From Spirochaetota bacterium (lineage in GTDB: Bacteria > Spirochaetota > UBA4802 > JAFGJZ01): a stretch of DNA of 64,000 bases. Positions 42,141 through 51,381 of this stretch are shown piece by piece (within the stretch, counting starts at the first letter, position 1; every line of letters starts with the position of its first letter). Made by a program: the position numbers and the translations under genes. The notes beneath the pieces were generated by a model that saw only the letters and a list, made by a program, of their open reading frames with translations, did no database searches and was not told the origin of the DNA. The stretch is taken from positions 1 to 64,000 of the forward strand of contig JAKPJF010000002.1 of the NCBI GenBank assembly GCA_029554345.1. The letters are read 5' to 3'.

Positions 42141-44980
42141 AGTTCTACTTTAATTCCGTAATAGAATTCTTTCTGACCGTACTTGTCGAATCCGTTTGCA
42201 AAACCGGCATACACGGTATGGTTGAGAAAATATCCAGTTGTCATATCAAACATAATTTCACAGCCGGCGCTTCTATAATACTTTTTATCTTTTGAATCCT
42301 TCGAAGCGCTTGAATAAAGACGCGCCGCTTCAAAAAAAGGCCGGATATAATTTACATGATTAAAAACCGGAATTCTGTCAAACCCGTTATTCAGCCTGAA
42401 AAGAGGCATTATATATTCTGCCGTAATTGACTGATAGCGGTTGCCCCACACCTTGTCTTTTTCATATCCGCGTATACCGTCTTCCATATTGTCAAGACTG
42501 TTTGTGAAAACTTTTTTTGAACGGGCAAGGGAAAACGGCGAACTGAAATATTCATCAGCATTTGAATGACCGAACTTTCCGGTAAATGAAAAACAGTGAT
42601 TATAAATAAATGAAGGAAGCCTTAATGAAAGTGCTCCGAAATAATTTTTAAGTTCAGAATCATCACCGAACTTCTTAGAATAATTTTCCGCATAACCGTG
42701 GAAAAAAAATCCGCGTTCTTTCGTAACTGAATAAGTAAACATCTCTGAGGTATTAAAGTCTAAAACAGCTTTTACTACACCCTTCTTTCCTTCAATCTCA
42801 TAAACAACACCGTTTCTGTTATATTCCCAGAATGTTTTCCCCCGGGTATAATATAATCCGAGATTCGCCTGATATTTCATTTTCATATACGGAATCATAA
42901 GAATTCCCGAATATGAGTTTTCTGTTGTCCGTTTAGTATCCTCTTCAATATCATACGGAAAATCATTTTCTTTCCAGAACAGACGTTCATTCAGATATGA
43001 TGCTCCGAGTGTAAACAAATGATTAAAATTATAGAGATATAATGCTGATACAGTTGATCTTTTCTGAGAAAAATCGTTAACAGAAAACAATGACAGATTG
43101 TGAATCAAAAGAGTATCGGAAAATTGGAAATAGGAATAAAGCGTATTATTATAGCCGCTCTCATCAGAAATTTTTTCACCCTGAAGCGAGAAAAGAAAAA
43201 GCCACATCCATGGAGAAACATTAAACAATGAATAATATTTTTTTTCTTCAAAAACCGCTTCAGCAGCATTATCACTTTCGATTGAATTATCAGCAGAAAA
43301 TGATTTCTCCATGGGAAAAGATTCAGCAGCCGCAGGATAATTCATTATCCCCACTCCGTATCCGCCGTCTCCGAAAACAGTAAATGCCAGCTTATTGCCG
43401 TTTGGTGAAACATCGGATGAAAAAGCTCCGGTAAGCAGGTTGGTAAGCCTTGATGCCGTTCCTGATTTTATTTTTAACTCATAAAGATTAAAAATACCGG
43501 TTCTATCGGATGAAAAGACCAATTCAGAATCATTCTTCCATGCCGGAAACATGCAAAATGATCCCCTAATTGAATATTTTGACACCTTTAAATCTTCAAT
43601 ATTCAAAACTGCGATTACGGTCTTTCCCTGATTTTCTTTATCACGCATCGAATACGCAATTTTTTTACCATCGGGCGAAAATCTGCAATGGGAAATCTGA
43701 ACGAAAGATTCTAATAATATTTTTTCATTTTTAAAATCACTGCCGCATACTGAAAGAACATACTTCCCTGCATCCTCGCTTATCATACAGACTTTGCCGT
43801 TTTTAACATCAATCCATGACGAACGTTTTTTCCGGACTGAAGCACTTTCTTTGCCTGACTTTTTTAAATCATAATACAATCGGCTGTTGCCGTATAATTC
43901 AAGCGAGTTATAGTAAAGATTCCCATCCTCTCCGGCAAAAGACTGACAGTACACAGTGTCTTCAATTTTTTTATCATAAAGAAATTTGGAATTCAGCTTG
44001 CGAAACCTTATTGATTCGCCCGTGTGAGGAGAATCTTTTACATAATACAAAGCGCTATCCGATTCAAACCGCGGATTTCCTGAATTAAATGAATATGGAC
44101 AAACCAGATAAAACTTTGAAATTCCGGCAGATTCAATTTTTGCTTTTTCATTTGTAAACTCAGCAAGCTGAAACCTTTTCCATTCATCCCATGTATCCAG
44201 AAGAGACGCGCCGTACTGTTTACGGAAATTTCCGTACATCTGAAACGGAAAAATATTATGAGCATTAATTTCGAACTGCTCAGCGAACTGACCCTTTTCA
44301 AAATATGCCGAGTTCATATAATTTACAAAATACGCACCGTAGAGATAGGCTATGTTTCCCCCAGGCCATCCGGCATGCGAATTTGCTGCTTCAGAAAGTG
44401 AACGGTCATTGCCGGCAAGAAAATCAGTACGCACAATCATTCTTGCAAGAGAGCTTGAAAGTCTTCCGGAATTTTCGAGCTGTGATTCGCTATATACTGC
44501 GTTGCCTTCAAGCTGCCAAAGAGGAACAATAGCATTAGGAAATGCAACAAATCTTCCGGTAAAAATATATATAAATCTCCAGAAGCCGTACCGTTTATCC
44601 ATATTCAGAATATGGGTGAACTCATGAACAAATACAGACTCAAGCCAGTTATTCATATTACCAATAGTATCTTCGGGCTGAGGCGACTTGAGATATATTC
44701 TTATAATATTATCAGGTGAAGGTGTAGCATAACCGTTTGAAATATCCATATCATCTGTCAGAACAATTTTAACTTTTGAATAAGGAATCCATTTCTGCGA
44801 TTTCGTCAACGCGGGATAATGCTTCTCGGATATCAGAGCAAGTCGTGCGGCATACTTATAAAGATTATCCTCATAGATTATTTTAAAGTGATCAGTCTCT
44901 ATATACTTATAACTTGCAGCATGAATTACTCCGAATGAACAAATCATGAAAAAAGCCGCAAACATTATTTTTCTAAACAT
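42137..44980 (-). CDS. Large exported metalloprotease-propeller-barrel protein
   Basis: 947 residues. After a signal peptide comes a gluzincin-type peptidase domain with H119-E-F-T-H123 (HEXXH) and a downstream QLEGNAVYSE that offers the third Glu. The middle (about 280-560) holds PD40/TolB-like propeller repeats such as SPDGKKIAYSM and SPNGNKLAFTV. The last 330 residues alternate like beta-barrel strands and end GIKVEL, an outer-membrane terminal strand. It may be anchored in the outer membrane by the barrel and show the protease on one side. No close named family is recognised. Confidence 0.78.
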   Translation of the reverse strand: MFRKIMFAAFFMICSFGVIHAASYKYIETDHFKIIYEDNLYKYAARLALISEKHYPALTKSQKWIPYSKVKIVLTDDMDISNGYATPSPDNIIRIYLKSPQPEDTIGNMNNWLESVFVHEFTHILNMDKRYGFWRFIYIFTGRFVAFPNAIVPLWQLEGNAVYSESQLENSGRLSSSLARMIVRTDFLAGNDRSLSEAANSHAGWPGGNIAYLYGAYFVNYMNSAYFEKGQFAEQFEINAHNIFPFQMYGNFRKQYGASLLDTWDEWKRFQLAEFTNEKAKIESAGISKFYLVCPYSFNSGNPRFESDSALYYVKDSPHTGESIRFRKLNSKFLYDKKIEDTVYCQSFAGEDGNLYYNSLELYGNSRLYYDLKKSGKESASVRKKRSSWIDVKNGKVCMISEDAGKYVLSVCGSDFKNEKILLESFVQISHCRFSPDGKKIAYSMRDKENQGKTVIAVLNIEDLKVSKYSIRGSFCMFPAWKNDSELVFSSDRTGIFNLYELKIKSGTASRLTNLLTGAFSSDVSPNGNKLAFTVFGDGGYGVGIMNYPAAAESFPMEKSFSADNSIESDNAAEAVFEEKKYYSLFNVSPWMWLFLFSLQGEKISDESGYNNTLYSYFQFSDTLLIHNLSLFSVNDFSQKRSTVSALYLYNFNHLFTLGASYLNERLFWKENDFPYDIEEDTKRTTENSYSGILMIPYMKMKYQANLGLYYTRGKTFWEYNRNGVVYEIEGKKGVVKAVLDFNTSEMFTYSVTKERGFFFHGYAENYSKKFGDDSELKNYFGALSLRLPSFIYNHCFSFTGKFGHSNADEYFSSPFSLARSKKVFTNSLDNMEDGIRGYEKDKVWGNRYQSITAEYIMPLFRLNNGFDRIPVFNHVNYIRPFFEAARLYSSASKDSKDKKYYRSAGCEIMFDMTTGYFLNHTVYAGFANGFDKYGQKEFYYGIKVEL

Positions 44981-45001
44981 AAAATTCCCCGTTATCTCAA
45001 G

Positions 45002-45787
45002 TTAAATCCATGGAGTAACATGAAAACATCTTTGATTGCCTTCATATATTATCATAATCTTATTTTCACGCTGAAGCTCAACAAGAGTCTCAGAGAGAAT
45101 AGTCTTAAACTGACGGCGCAGAGAATCGCCGATCAGATAACCGGATCTTCTTCTTACGGATGATGCTTCTTCTGCCGACAGCTCATTAAAAGAAAAATCC
45201 GGAAGTGCATAGTAATCATCAAAAAATATATCAAAACTGACACCGTAGCTGTGTGTCGATTCATTTATGGCATTAACATTTGTTTTCTTCAACTCAGTTT
45301 GATAATCAGACACCCGAAGAGCTGAAGATACAGCAAAACTGACGCTCCCCTTTATATTTCTTTTTCTCAGATTCAAATCAAAACGTTTACAAATCAAATC
45401 AAGCGCCGATGCCGCTTCTTTCGTCAGATAACGGTTTTCCTTACTGACTCCGTAAAAATAATACTTCTGAGGAATAAGCTCGATATAATCCCCGTTTTTA
45501 ATAAATGCTTCAGCCTGAGTCCTTGACTGCGAATGAAAACCGTATTTTTTCGCAAATGCCGCATGGCGCGGATATGAGCTCCTCATTTCAGCAATATCAG
45601 ATCCCTTCCAGTCGTCAAATATCGGCGTCGAATCAATGACAGAATTCTCAAAAGCTCCGATATCATCCATAAACTCATTGACTTCCGAAATATACGCCTT
45701 CCGTTTCTCATACAGACGGAAAGATACACCGATTGACACGGCAATCATTAGAACAAATATAATAGAGACAGTTACAGCTTTTTTCAT
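45002..45787 (-). CDS. Membrane-anchored LAS-fold (VanY-like) peptidase, DUF5715-type
   Basis: 261 residues. N-terminal anchor (AVTVSIIFVLMIAVSIGVSF). The metal ligands typical of D-Ala-D-Ala carboxypeptidases are present: SSALRVSDYQ, then STHSYGVSFDIFF (His and Asp), and CFHVTPW at the C-terminus. It probably trims peptidoglycan peptides in the periplasm. Located upstream on the same strand as the large protease-barrel gene, 21 bp away. Exact specificity is inferred from the fold. Confidence 0.75.
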   Translation of the reverse strand: MKKAVTVSIIFVLMIAVSIGVSFRLYEKRKAYISEVNEFMDDIGAFENSVIDSTPIFDDWKGSDIAEMRSSYPRHAAFAKKYGFHSQSRTQAEAFIKNGDYIELIPQKYYFYGVSKENRYLTKEAASALDLICKRFDLNLRKRNIKGSVSFAVSSALRVSDYQTELKKTNVNAINESTHSYGVSFDIFFDDYYALPDFSFNELSAEEASSVRRRSGYLIGDSLRRQFKTILSETLVELQRENKIMIIYEGNQRCFHVTPWI

Positions 45788-45894
45788 AAAACACCCCGCA
45801 CTTTTTTAATAGACTTGCTTTTTTTGGCAACCATGATTCGTTAATTATTGTCTCTCTGCATATAAGCGGATTTCCGCACAGTTAAGGAGTGTTT

Positions 45895-46239
45895 ATGAAT
45901 ACATCATCACAAGCCGCACAAGTGGTAATTGCGGTGATCCCGATTGCAGGGATAATGATGGGAGGAGCCGTGGCGCTTTTGTATCTCATCTATGCGCATA
46001 AGCAAAAAATGCTTATGATTGAAAAAGGCGTTTTTAAAAAAACAAGAATCGATCTCCGAGGTATCGTTTTCTTTTCGGGATTTCCATTAAGCGCGACAGG
46101 ATTGGGACTCACGCTTTTTTTTGCAATAAAAGACGGAATCAATTACGGAATGCTGAGCGGTCTTATCCCGCTTTTTATCGGCATCAGCTTTATTATTTAT
46201 AATTTTCTCAAGCATTCAACAACTTCGGACCGGGGATGA
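45895..46239 (+). CDS. Small integral membrane protein, DUF6249-like
   Basis: 114 residues with three predicted membrane spans (VVIAVIPIAGIMMGGAVALLYLI, FSGFPLSATGLGLTLFFAI, MLSGLIPLFIGISFIIYNFL). Between them is AHKQKMLMIEKG, a motif seen in DUF6249-type proteins often next to ECF sigma factors. AAGGAG precedes the ATG at 45895; an upstream GTG is less likely. It overlaps the sigma gene by 4 bp, so it probably belongs to that signalling unit. Confidence 0.75.
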   Translation: MNTSSQAAQVVIAVIPIAGIMMGGAVALLYLIYAHKQKMLMIEKGVFKKTRIDLRGIVFFSGFPLSATGLGLTLFFAIKDGINYGMLSGLIPLFIGISFIIYNFLKHSTTSDRG

Positions 46240-46790
46240 ATCAGCTTTCAGACGAACAGATAGTAAATTCAGTTTTAAACGGAGATACCGAGGCCTTTTC
46301 TGAACTGATAACAAGGTACAATAACCGTGTGTTTGCAGTCGGAATGAGGCTTTTTAAAAATCAGGATGATGCCGGCGATTTTACGCAGGAGGTTTTCATC
46401 CGCGCATTCGACAAACTCAGCTTATTCAGCTTTATATCGCCGTTTTCTCACTGGCTTATTAAGCTCGCGTATAATTACGGAATAAACCTGCTGAAGAAAA
46501 AAAAGAAGGAAATTCCTTCAGATAAAATAGAAATTACATCTAAGGAAGATCAAAGTGAATCGTATTCAAAAAAGGAGCTCGCGGAACTTGTAAGAAGCGC
46601 CGTCGATACCCTTCCTGAAGACTATAGAATATGTGTTGATTTGTTTTTTTACTGGGACATGAAACTCACTGACATTTCGGCACTGACGAATAAACCGCTT
46701 AACACGGTTAAATCAAACGTGCGCAGGGCAAAAATAATACTGCGCGACAAATTAAAAGGAACAATCGCGGAGGAGTACCATGAACTGTAA
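46236..46790 (+). CDS. ECF RNA polymerase sigma factor
   Basis: 184 residues. Region 2 (YNNRVFAVGMRLFKNQDDAGDFTQEVFIRAFDKL) binds the -10, and region 4 (LPEDYRICVDLFFYWDMKLTDISALTNKPLNTVKSNVRRAKIIL) is a helix-turn-helix for the -35. No region 1.1 or 3, so group IV. It directs RNA polymerase to a stress or envelope regulon. Cognate anti-sigma is downstream (11-bp overlap). Small membrane protein upstream overlaps its start. Confidence 0.93.
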   Translation: MNQLSDEQIVNSVLNGDTEAFSELITRYNNRVFAVGMRLFKNQDDAGDFTQEVFIRAFDKLSLFSFISPFSHWLIKLAYNYGINLLKKKKKEIPSDKIEITSKEDQSESYSKKELAELVRSAVDTLPEDYRICVDLFFYWDMKLTDISALTNKPLNTVKSNVRRAKIILRDKLKGTIAEEYHEL

Positions 46791-47259
46791 TGACGCAACA
46801 CGTATAATCGACTACATAATAACAGGAAAAGAAAGCAAATCTTTCATCAGGCATATTGAAGAATGCCCGGTCTGCGCTAAAGAATACCATGAATTTATGA
46901 AAATAAAAAAGATGGCATCGGAAGAAGATCTTTTTATTTCAAATGTAAAACCCGAAAGCATAATGGATAAAATAAAAGTCAGAACAAAGGAAGTATCTTC
47001 ATATCCATGGGCGATAGCAATCATCGTGTCTCTGATCGGCATCATGCTGGTTTCGCCTATTACACATGAACTTCAAAACAGCTACCCTGACGCGGGAAGT
47101 TTTTCAATAATCCTGAATCTTGTATTCGGTCTTTTGATCAGTTGTTTCATATTCATGTACATGTACACGCATCATGATAAATCGAAACGCATTGCGCAGT
47201 TTTTAAAGAGAGAGCATCATCATTTGATGCATATAGCAGACAGGTCGTTGAGGAGATAA
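46780..47259 (+). CDS. Zinc-finger anti-sigma factor, membrane bound
   Basis: 159 residues. The N-terminal ZAS motif HIEECPVCAKEY (HxxxCxxC) holds sigma; then two membrane spans (WAIAIIVSLIGIMLV and IILNLVFGLLISCFIFMYMY) and a basic, His-rich tail. It is expected to sequester the ECF sigma factor until a signal releases it. The coding end overlaps that of the convergent methyltransferase by 40 bp. Confidence 0.87.
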   Translation: MNCNDATRIIDYIITGKESKSFIRHIEECPVCAKEYHEFMKIKKMASEEDLFISNVKPESIMDKIKVRTKEVSSYPWAIAIIVSLIGIMLVSPITHELQNSYPDAGSFSIILNLVFGLLISCFIFMYMYTHHDKSKRIAQFLKREHHHLMHIADRSLRR

Positions 47260-47849
47260 TCCTCGACTATCTTTACATTCGAAAATGAGAATTTTTTGAT
47301 TACGTTCTCTACATCACGTATTGAATAATAATGATATTTTTCTTCTTTATCATCCGAACGCTCACTTAGAAGATTGAATACTATATATTGCGATGAAAGA
47401 TCCGAAAAAACCCTGAGAGCGTTTTCAAGAAACTCAATATTGTTTCCGAGATTGAGATTAAAAATTCCTGAACTGAAAACAACATCAAAAACTCTTGATG
47501 AAAATAATTCCGGTTCAGAAAAAGCATCTCCGTGAATAATTTCAATTTCCGGAAATCTTTCGCGTGCAGCAGACGCCATTTGAGGAAGAATATCTATTCC
47601 GGTATATTTAGTGCGTATTCCATGTTCAGAAAGAAAAGCATACAAATCAGCAAGACCGCATCCGACATCAAGAAGTGATTTTCCGGGAAGAGGAACATAC
47701 TCGCTCAATACTGCAAAACGTGAATGCTGGGCTTCCATGCTTTCCCAGTCAAGAATCTCATGGTTAAGCCGGTCGGTTCCGAATTTGGGAACATAATGAT
47801 CGCGGATAATTTCTATTCGAGAACGTTTATTTGGAGATATGCAATTCAT
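47220..47849 (-). CDS. Class I SAM-dependent methyltransferase
   Basis: 209 residues. Motif I is SLLDVGCGLADLYAFLSEH (about 58-76), with YTGIDILPQM as the acidic-loop region and VFSSGIFNLNLGNN as the post-motif strand. The fold is of the Methyltransf_25/31 kind; the substrate is unknown. Transcribed alone, converging on the anti-sigma gene. Upstream region 47850-48077 contains AACCGG/CCGGTT (47939-47959) and then the CsoR control region. Confidence 0.8.
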   Translation of the reverse strand: MNCISPNKRSRIEIIRDHYVPKFGTDRLNHEILDWESMEAQHSRFAVLSEYVPLPGKSLLDVGCGLADLYAFLSEHGIRTKYTGIDILPQMASAARERFPEIEIIHGDAFSEPELFSSRVFDVVFSSGIFNLNLGNNIEFLENALRVFSDLSSQYIVFNLLSERSDDKEEKYHYYSIRDVENVIKKFSFSNVKIVEDYLLNDLSAICIK

Positions 47850-48026
47850 GTGACCGGTCTATTCCTGCTTATTATTATTTCAATACTTTTTTATTAACAA
47901 AATATATAAAATCCCGAAGCAGAATCAAATCAAAAAATAACCGGAATAAAAAACCGGTTGTCCGGAAGAAAATGAATAAATATCTCAAAGGAGAAAAAAA
48001 ATAACCATCTTTTTGAAATCTTTTTG

Positions 48027-48073
48027 TTGCCGTTTCGCGAATTGCTGGATATCATATACCCTAGGGGGGTATA
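48027..48073 (+). promoter_or_regulatory. Promoter and CsoR operator of the copper operon
   Basis: TTGCCG (48027-48032), a 17-bp spacer and TATCAT (48050-48055) make a promoter. Immediately downstream lies TATACCC-TAGGG-GGGTATA (48055-48073), a G-tract dyad of the kind bound by CsoR. It covers the predicted transcript start (about 48062), so the repressor would block initiation. The leader before the csoR ATG is only about 16 nt, and its G-run may also serve as ribosome site. Confidence 0.85.
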
Positions 48074-48077
48074 CTAG

Positions 48078-48386
48078 ATGCCGAAACACTCATGCGACAA
48101 ATGTTCCGAAAAACTTGCACATCATTCATCCGAATTAAAATCCGATATAGACAAAAGAATATCCAAAATCGAAGGTCAGATAAGGGGAATACGAAAGATG
48201 ATTTCCGAAGACAAGTACTGCGATGACGTATTGAATCAGATTACGTCCGCGCAATCAGCATTAAACAGCGTCAGGATCATGCTTCTTGAAAACCATATTA
48301 ATTCATGTGTCGCAGAACAGCTTGCTGAAGGCGATAAGTCCGTTATTGACGAGTTAATGAAAACAATAGCGAGAATGGTGAGGTAA
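48078..48386 (+). CDS. csoR: Copper-sensing transcriptional repressor CsoR
   Basis: 102 residues, all-helical DUF156 protein. The Cu(I) ligands C48, H73 and C77 have spacing 25 and 4, exactly as in CsoR (Cys-His-Cys), which separates it from RcnR and FrmR. The conserved helix RISKIEGQIRGIRKMI contacts DNA. An extra N-terminal cluster SCDKC may bind metal too. It represses the csoR-copA operon until Cu(I) binds. No classical ribosome site except the operator G-run. Confidence 0.95.
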   Translation: MPKHSCDKCSEKLAHHSSELKSDIDKRISKIEGQIRGIRKMISEDKYCDDVLNQITSAQSALNSVRIMLLENHINSCVAEQLAEGDKSVIDELMKTIARMVR

Positions 48387-48388
48387 TA

Positions 48389-48439
48389 ATGAATCCAGAC
48401 GTCTTCAGCGGAAGCGGCGGATCGATGCACGGAATGTAA
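48389..48439 (+). CDS. 16-codon ORF between csoR and copA, product ends Met-His-Gly-Met
   Basis: The ORF encodes MNPDVFSGSGGSMHGM. GAGG (48380-48383), inside the csoR end, lies 5 nt before the ATG; its stop TAA runs into the AAGGAG ribosome site of copA. The Ser-Met-His-Gly-Met end offers soft ligands that suit Cu(I). It could be a micro-chaperone, a coupling ORF that keeps ribosomes moving into copA, or a chance reading. Only the translation signals and position support it. Confidence 0.5.
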   Translation: MNPDVFSGSGGSMHGM

Positions 48440-48448
48440 GGAGATTAT

Positions 48449-50593
48449 ATGAAACAGTCGGAATTTATCATTACAGGAATGAGTTGTGCAGCATGCAGCG
48501 GACGCGTTGATAAAAAAATCTGTTCGCTTCCGGGGGTGCAAAGCGCAAACGTGAATCTGGCAACAAACAAAGTTATGGTAACATATAACGAAGAGACTGT
48601 CAGAGTTGATGATATAATTTCGGCTGTACGCTCCATCGGATTCGGCGCGGAGGAATTTCAGGAGAATACCGCCGAGAAATCAAGACTTGACGAGTTAAAG
48701 TCGCATAGACTTTCCTTCATAGTCTCCGGCATACTTTCCTTTCCGCTTCTGGTTTCAATGATTCTTATGCTATTCAAAACCGGACCCGATTTCCTTCACA
48801 ATCCGGTTTTTCAGTTCATTTTGGCAACTCCGGTTCAGTTTATCATCGGCGCCAGATTCTATAAAAAAAGTTTCATAACATTAAAAAGTCTTTCTCCCGG
48901 CATGGACATTCTCGTCGCGCTGGGAACGAGTGCTGCGTATTTTTACAGCGCTTTTAACACCTTTATACGTCCGGATCATTTCCATATATATTATGAAGCC
49001 GGAGCAGTAATAATAACCCTTGTTATACTCGGAAAATATCTCGAATCACGCGCTAAATACAAAACATCATCTTCAATCAGAAAATTAATTGATCTTAAAC
49101 CGAAAACTGCCCGCGTTATACGGGAAGGAAAAGAATATGAAATAAACAGCTCCGAGATAATTATCGGGGATGAAATCATTGTACGACCAGGAGAAAAGTT
49201 TCCTTCGGACGGAACGGTAATCGGCGGTGAAAGCTCCGTTGACGAAAGCATGATTACCGGCGAAGGAATACCCGTTTATAAAAATGCCGGAATGAAAGTC
49301 CTCAGCGGATGTATAAATATCGACGGTGTAATACATTTCCGTTCTGAAAAAAACGGCAAGGATACACTTCTTGCCCAGATTATTTCAATCGTTGAAAAAG
49401 CCCAGAACTCGAAAGCACCGGTGCAGGATCTCGCAAACAGAATTGCCGGAATTTTCGCGCCTTCAATAATCATAATATCAATAATAACGTTTTTTGCATG
49501 GTTTTTAATTACTGGTGACTTATCAAACGCAATTATCAATTCAGTAGCCGTTCTTGTAATAGCCTGCCCATGCGCTCTTGGACTCGCGACTCCGACAGCC
49601 ATAATGGTCGGAACAGGAATAGGAGCTGAAAGAGGAATATTAATACGCGACGCGGAAGCACTGGAACGCGGTGAACAGATCAACGCTGTAGTTCTTGATA
49701 AAACAGGAACCATAACTGAAGGCAAGCCTTCCCTTTCATCGGTAGTCAGCATTAATGAAACTCCGGTATCTGATCTGGAATTGATACGAAAATGCGCATC
49801 CCGTTCGGAACATCCTTTATCGAAAGCTGTTTCTATACCTATCGAAGATATGTTAATTGATTCTTTCACATCTTTTCCCGGAAGGGGATTCAAAGCAGTT
49901 AAATCCGGAAAGAGTGTCATTCTTGGAAGCATGCGCTTTTTGGAATCAGAGGGAATCGATACCGGCATATTTGAAAATCATATAAATGCTTACAGAGGTT
50001 CTTCCATCGTTGCAGCAGCGATTAACAATAAACCTGCCGCATTGTTTATACTAAACGATAGGATTCGCCCAGAATCGGTTGAAGCTGTTAAAGTCCTTCA
50101 AGAAAGATCAATAGAAGTATACATAGTCAGCGGAGATTCACGTGAAGCCGTATTGGCTGCCGCTGACAGCCTTGGCATTCTCCGCGACAATGCAGTCTTT
50201 GAGGCGCTTCCGTCCCGGAAATCTGATTTCGTAACGTCACTTAAAGACAATGGCAAAAAGGTTCTTTTCGCAGGCGACGGAATTAACGACGCTCCCGCGC
50301 TGGCAACATCTGATCTTGGAACTGCACTGGGAAGCGGAACTGACATAGCTATTGATTCGGCACACATAGCCCTTATCCGTCCGGATCTGCGGGCAATAAT
50401 AACCGCGCTGGATCTGTCAAAGGCAACAATGAAAAAGATCCGCCGTAATCTTTTTTGGGCTTTTTTTTACAATTCATGCGGAATTCCGATTGCGGCAATG
50501 GGATTTCTGAATCCTGTAATAGCCGGAGCCGCTATGGCGCTTAGTTCGGTATCAGTTGTTATGAATTCATTGTCTCTAAAAAGATTCAAGTGA
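48449..50593 (+). CDS. copA: Cu(I)-exporting P1B-type ATPase
   Basis: 714 residues. One N-terminal metal-binding domain with MSCAACSG (C13, C16), the TGEGIPV actuator loop, the membrane metal site CPCALGLATP, the phosphorylated Asp in DKTGTITEGKP, SEHPLS for nucleotide binding, and GDGINDAPALA. Eight predicted spans. It pumps Cu(I) out of the cytoplasm. AAGGAG at the proper distance before the ATG. Regulated by CsoR, with which it forms an operon that ends at the hairpin 50603-50639. Confidence 0.96.
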   Translation: MKQSEFIITGMSCAACSGRVDKKICSLPGVQSANVNLATNKVMVTYNEETVRVDDIISAVRSIGFGAEEFQENTAEKSRLDELKSHRLSFIVSGILSFPLLVSMILMLFKTGPDFLHNPVFQFILATPVQFIIGARFYKKSFITLKSLSPGMDILVALGTSAAYFYSAFNTFIRPDHFHIYYEAGAVIITLVILGKYLESRAKYKTSSSIRKLIDLKPKTARVIREGKEYEINSSEIIIGDEIIVRPGEKFPSDGTVIGGESSVDESMITGEGIPVYKNAGMKVLSGCINIDGVIHFRSEKNGKDTLLAQIISIVEKAQNSKAPVQDLANRIAGIFAPSIIIISIITFFAWFLITGDLSNAIINSVAVLVIACPCALGLATPTAIMVGTGIGAERGILIRDAEALERGEQINAVVLDKTGTITEGKPSLSSVVSINETPVSDLELIRKCASRSEHPLSKAVSIPIEDMLIDSFTSFPGRGFKAVKSGKSVILGSMRFLESEGIDTGIFENHINAYRGSSIVAAAINNKPAALFILNDRIRPESVEAVKVLQERSIEVYIVSGDSREAVLAAADSLGILRDNAVFEALPSRKSDFVTSLKDNGKKVLFAGDGINDAPALATSDLGTALGSGTDIAIDSAHIALIRPDLRAIITALDLSKATMKKIRRNLFWAFFYNSCGIPIAAMGFLNPVIAGAAMALSSVSVVMNSLSLKRFK

Positions 50594-50602
50594 AATATGG
50601 AA

Positions 50603-50639
50603 ATCAGCTGAAGAACTTTTAAATCGCTCTTCAGCTGAT
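50603..50639 (+). terminator. 12-bp perfect hairpin after copA
   Basis: ATCAGCTGAAGA (50603-50614) and TCTTCAGCTGAT (50628-50639) pair perfectly around a 13-base loop. The following ACTCCTCTTAATC is only moderately T-rich, so termination may be weak. Confidence 0.7.
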
Positions 50640-51004
50640 ACTCCTCTTAATCTCAAATATTGCCGGCATTATTTAATCAGCACTGCAGCATGAATACAAA
50701 GTAATGTTGCTAACTCGCTTTTTTTATTCCTTCTTATTCATAATATTTTTCAGAAAATACACAGATCGATGATTCAGAGTAAACTTAATATATTTAGTTC
50801 CGCTTATCCGGAAAATGTTATTATTTAACCTGAAAACAGCATTTTGATTTCAAAAACATCATATTAGTCTATTTTGTATATCATTTTCGGTCATTATTTA
50901 ACATCCAGTTATTAATAGACCGTTTGTTTTTCTTGCTTAAAAACACTTAAAACGAAAAATGAGTTATACTGAAGGGTGAAACAAGATTCGGCGAAGGAGG
51001 CAAT
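50640..51004. other. Intergenic region before the cheY cassette
   Basis: 365 bp of AT-rich sequence with no convincing ORF on either strand. A TATACT at 50965-50970 could be a -10 for the cassette, but no good -35 is at the right distance. The AAGGAGG at the right end is the cheY ribosome site. Nothing else is recognised. Confidence 0.6.
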
Positions 51005-51370
51005 ATGAAACTTTTAATTGTTGATGACTCTAACATAATGCGGCGTGCAATAGAAAAATACTTAAGCGCCTTCAATCTCGAAATTGTCGGAAATGCCGGA
51101 GACGGAGAGAGTGCACTTGCAATTTTTTCCGAAACTCTGCCTGACATTGTAACACTGGATATAACAATGCCGCGCATGGACGGGCTGTCATGCCTCGATA
51201 AGATAATGCAGATAAAACCCGACACCAAGGTAATAGTAATAAGCGCTCTCAAAGATCCCGCTACGGGCATTCAGGCTATAAAAAAAGGCGCGAGAGGATT
51301 TCTTTCAAAGCCGTTTTCACAGGAAGAGATTATAGAAGAAATGAAAGCATGCCTTGAAGATTCCGAATAA
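51005..51370 (+). CDS. cheY: CheY-like response regulator
   Basis: 121 residues, a single receiver domain. Acidic pocket D7-D8, phospho-acceptor D52 in TLDITMPRMDG, and SKPFSQEEI with the conserved Lys. It has no output domain, so it acts by protein contact. GAAGGAGG precedes the ATG. It heads a four-gene cassette with cheX, an Amt-kinase fusion and a nucleotide cyclase; the kinase is its likely phosphate donor. Whether it touches the flagellar switch or another target is not shown here. Confidence 0.92.
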   Translation: MKLLIVDDSNIMRRAIEKYLSAFNLEIVGNAGDGESALAIFSETLPDIVTLDITMPRMDGLSCLDKIMQIKPDTKVIVISALKDPATGIQAIKKGARGFLSKPFSQEEIIEEMKACLEDSE

Positions 51371-51381
51371 GGAGAAATAAA

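Noticed and set aside
47972-48004. Ten-codon ORF starting MNKYLKGEKK upstream of csoR
   Set aside because: Lies upstream of the csoR promoter, with only a weak ribosome site and no context.
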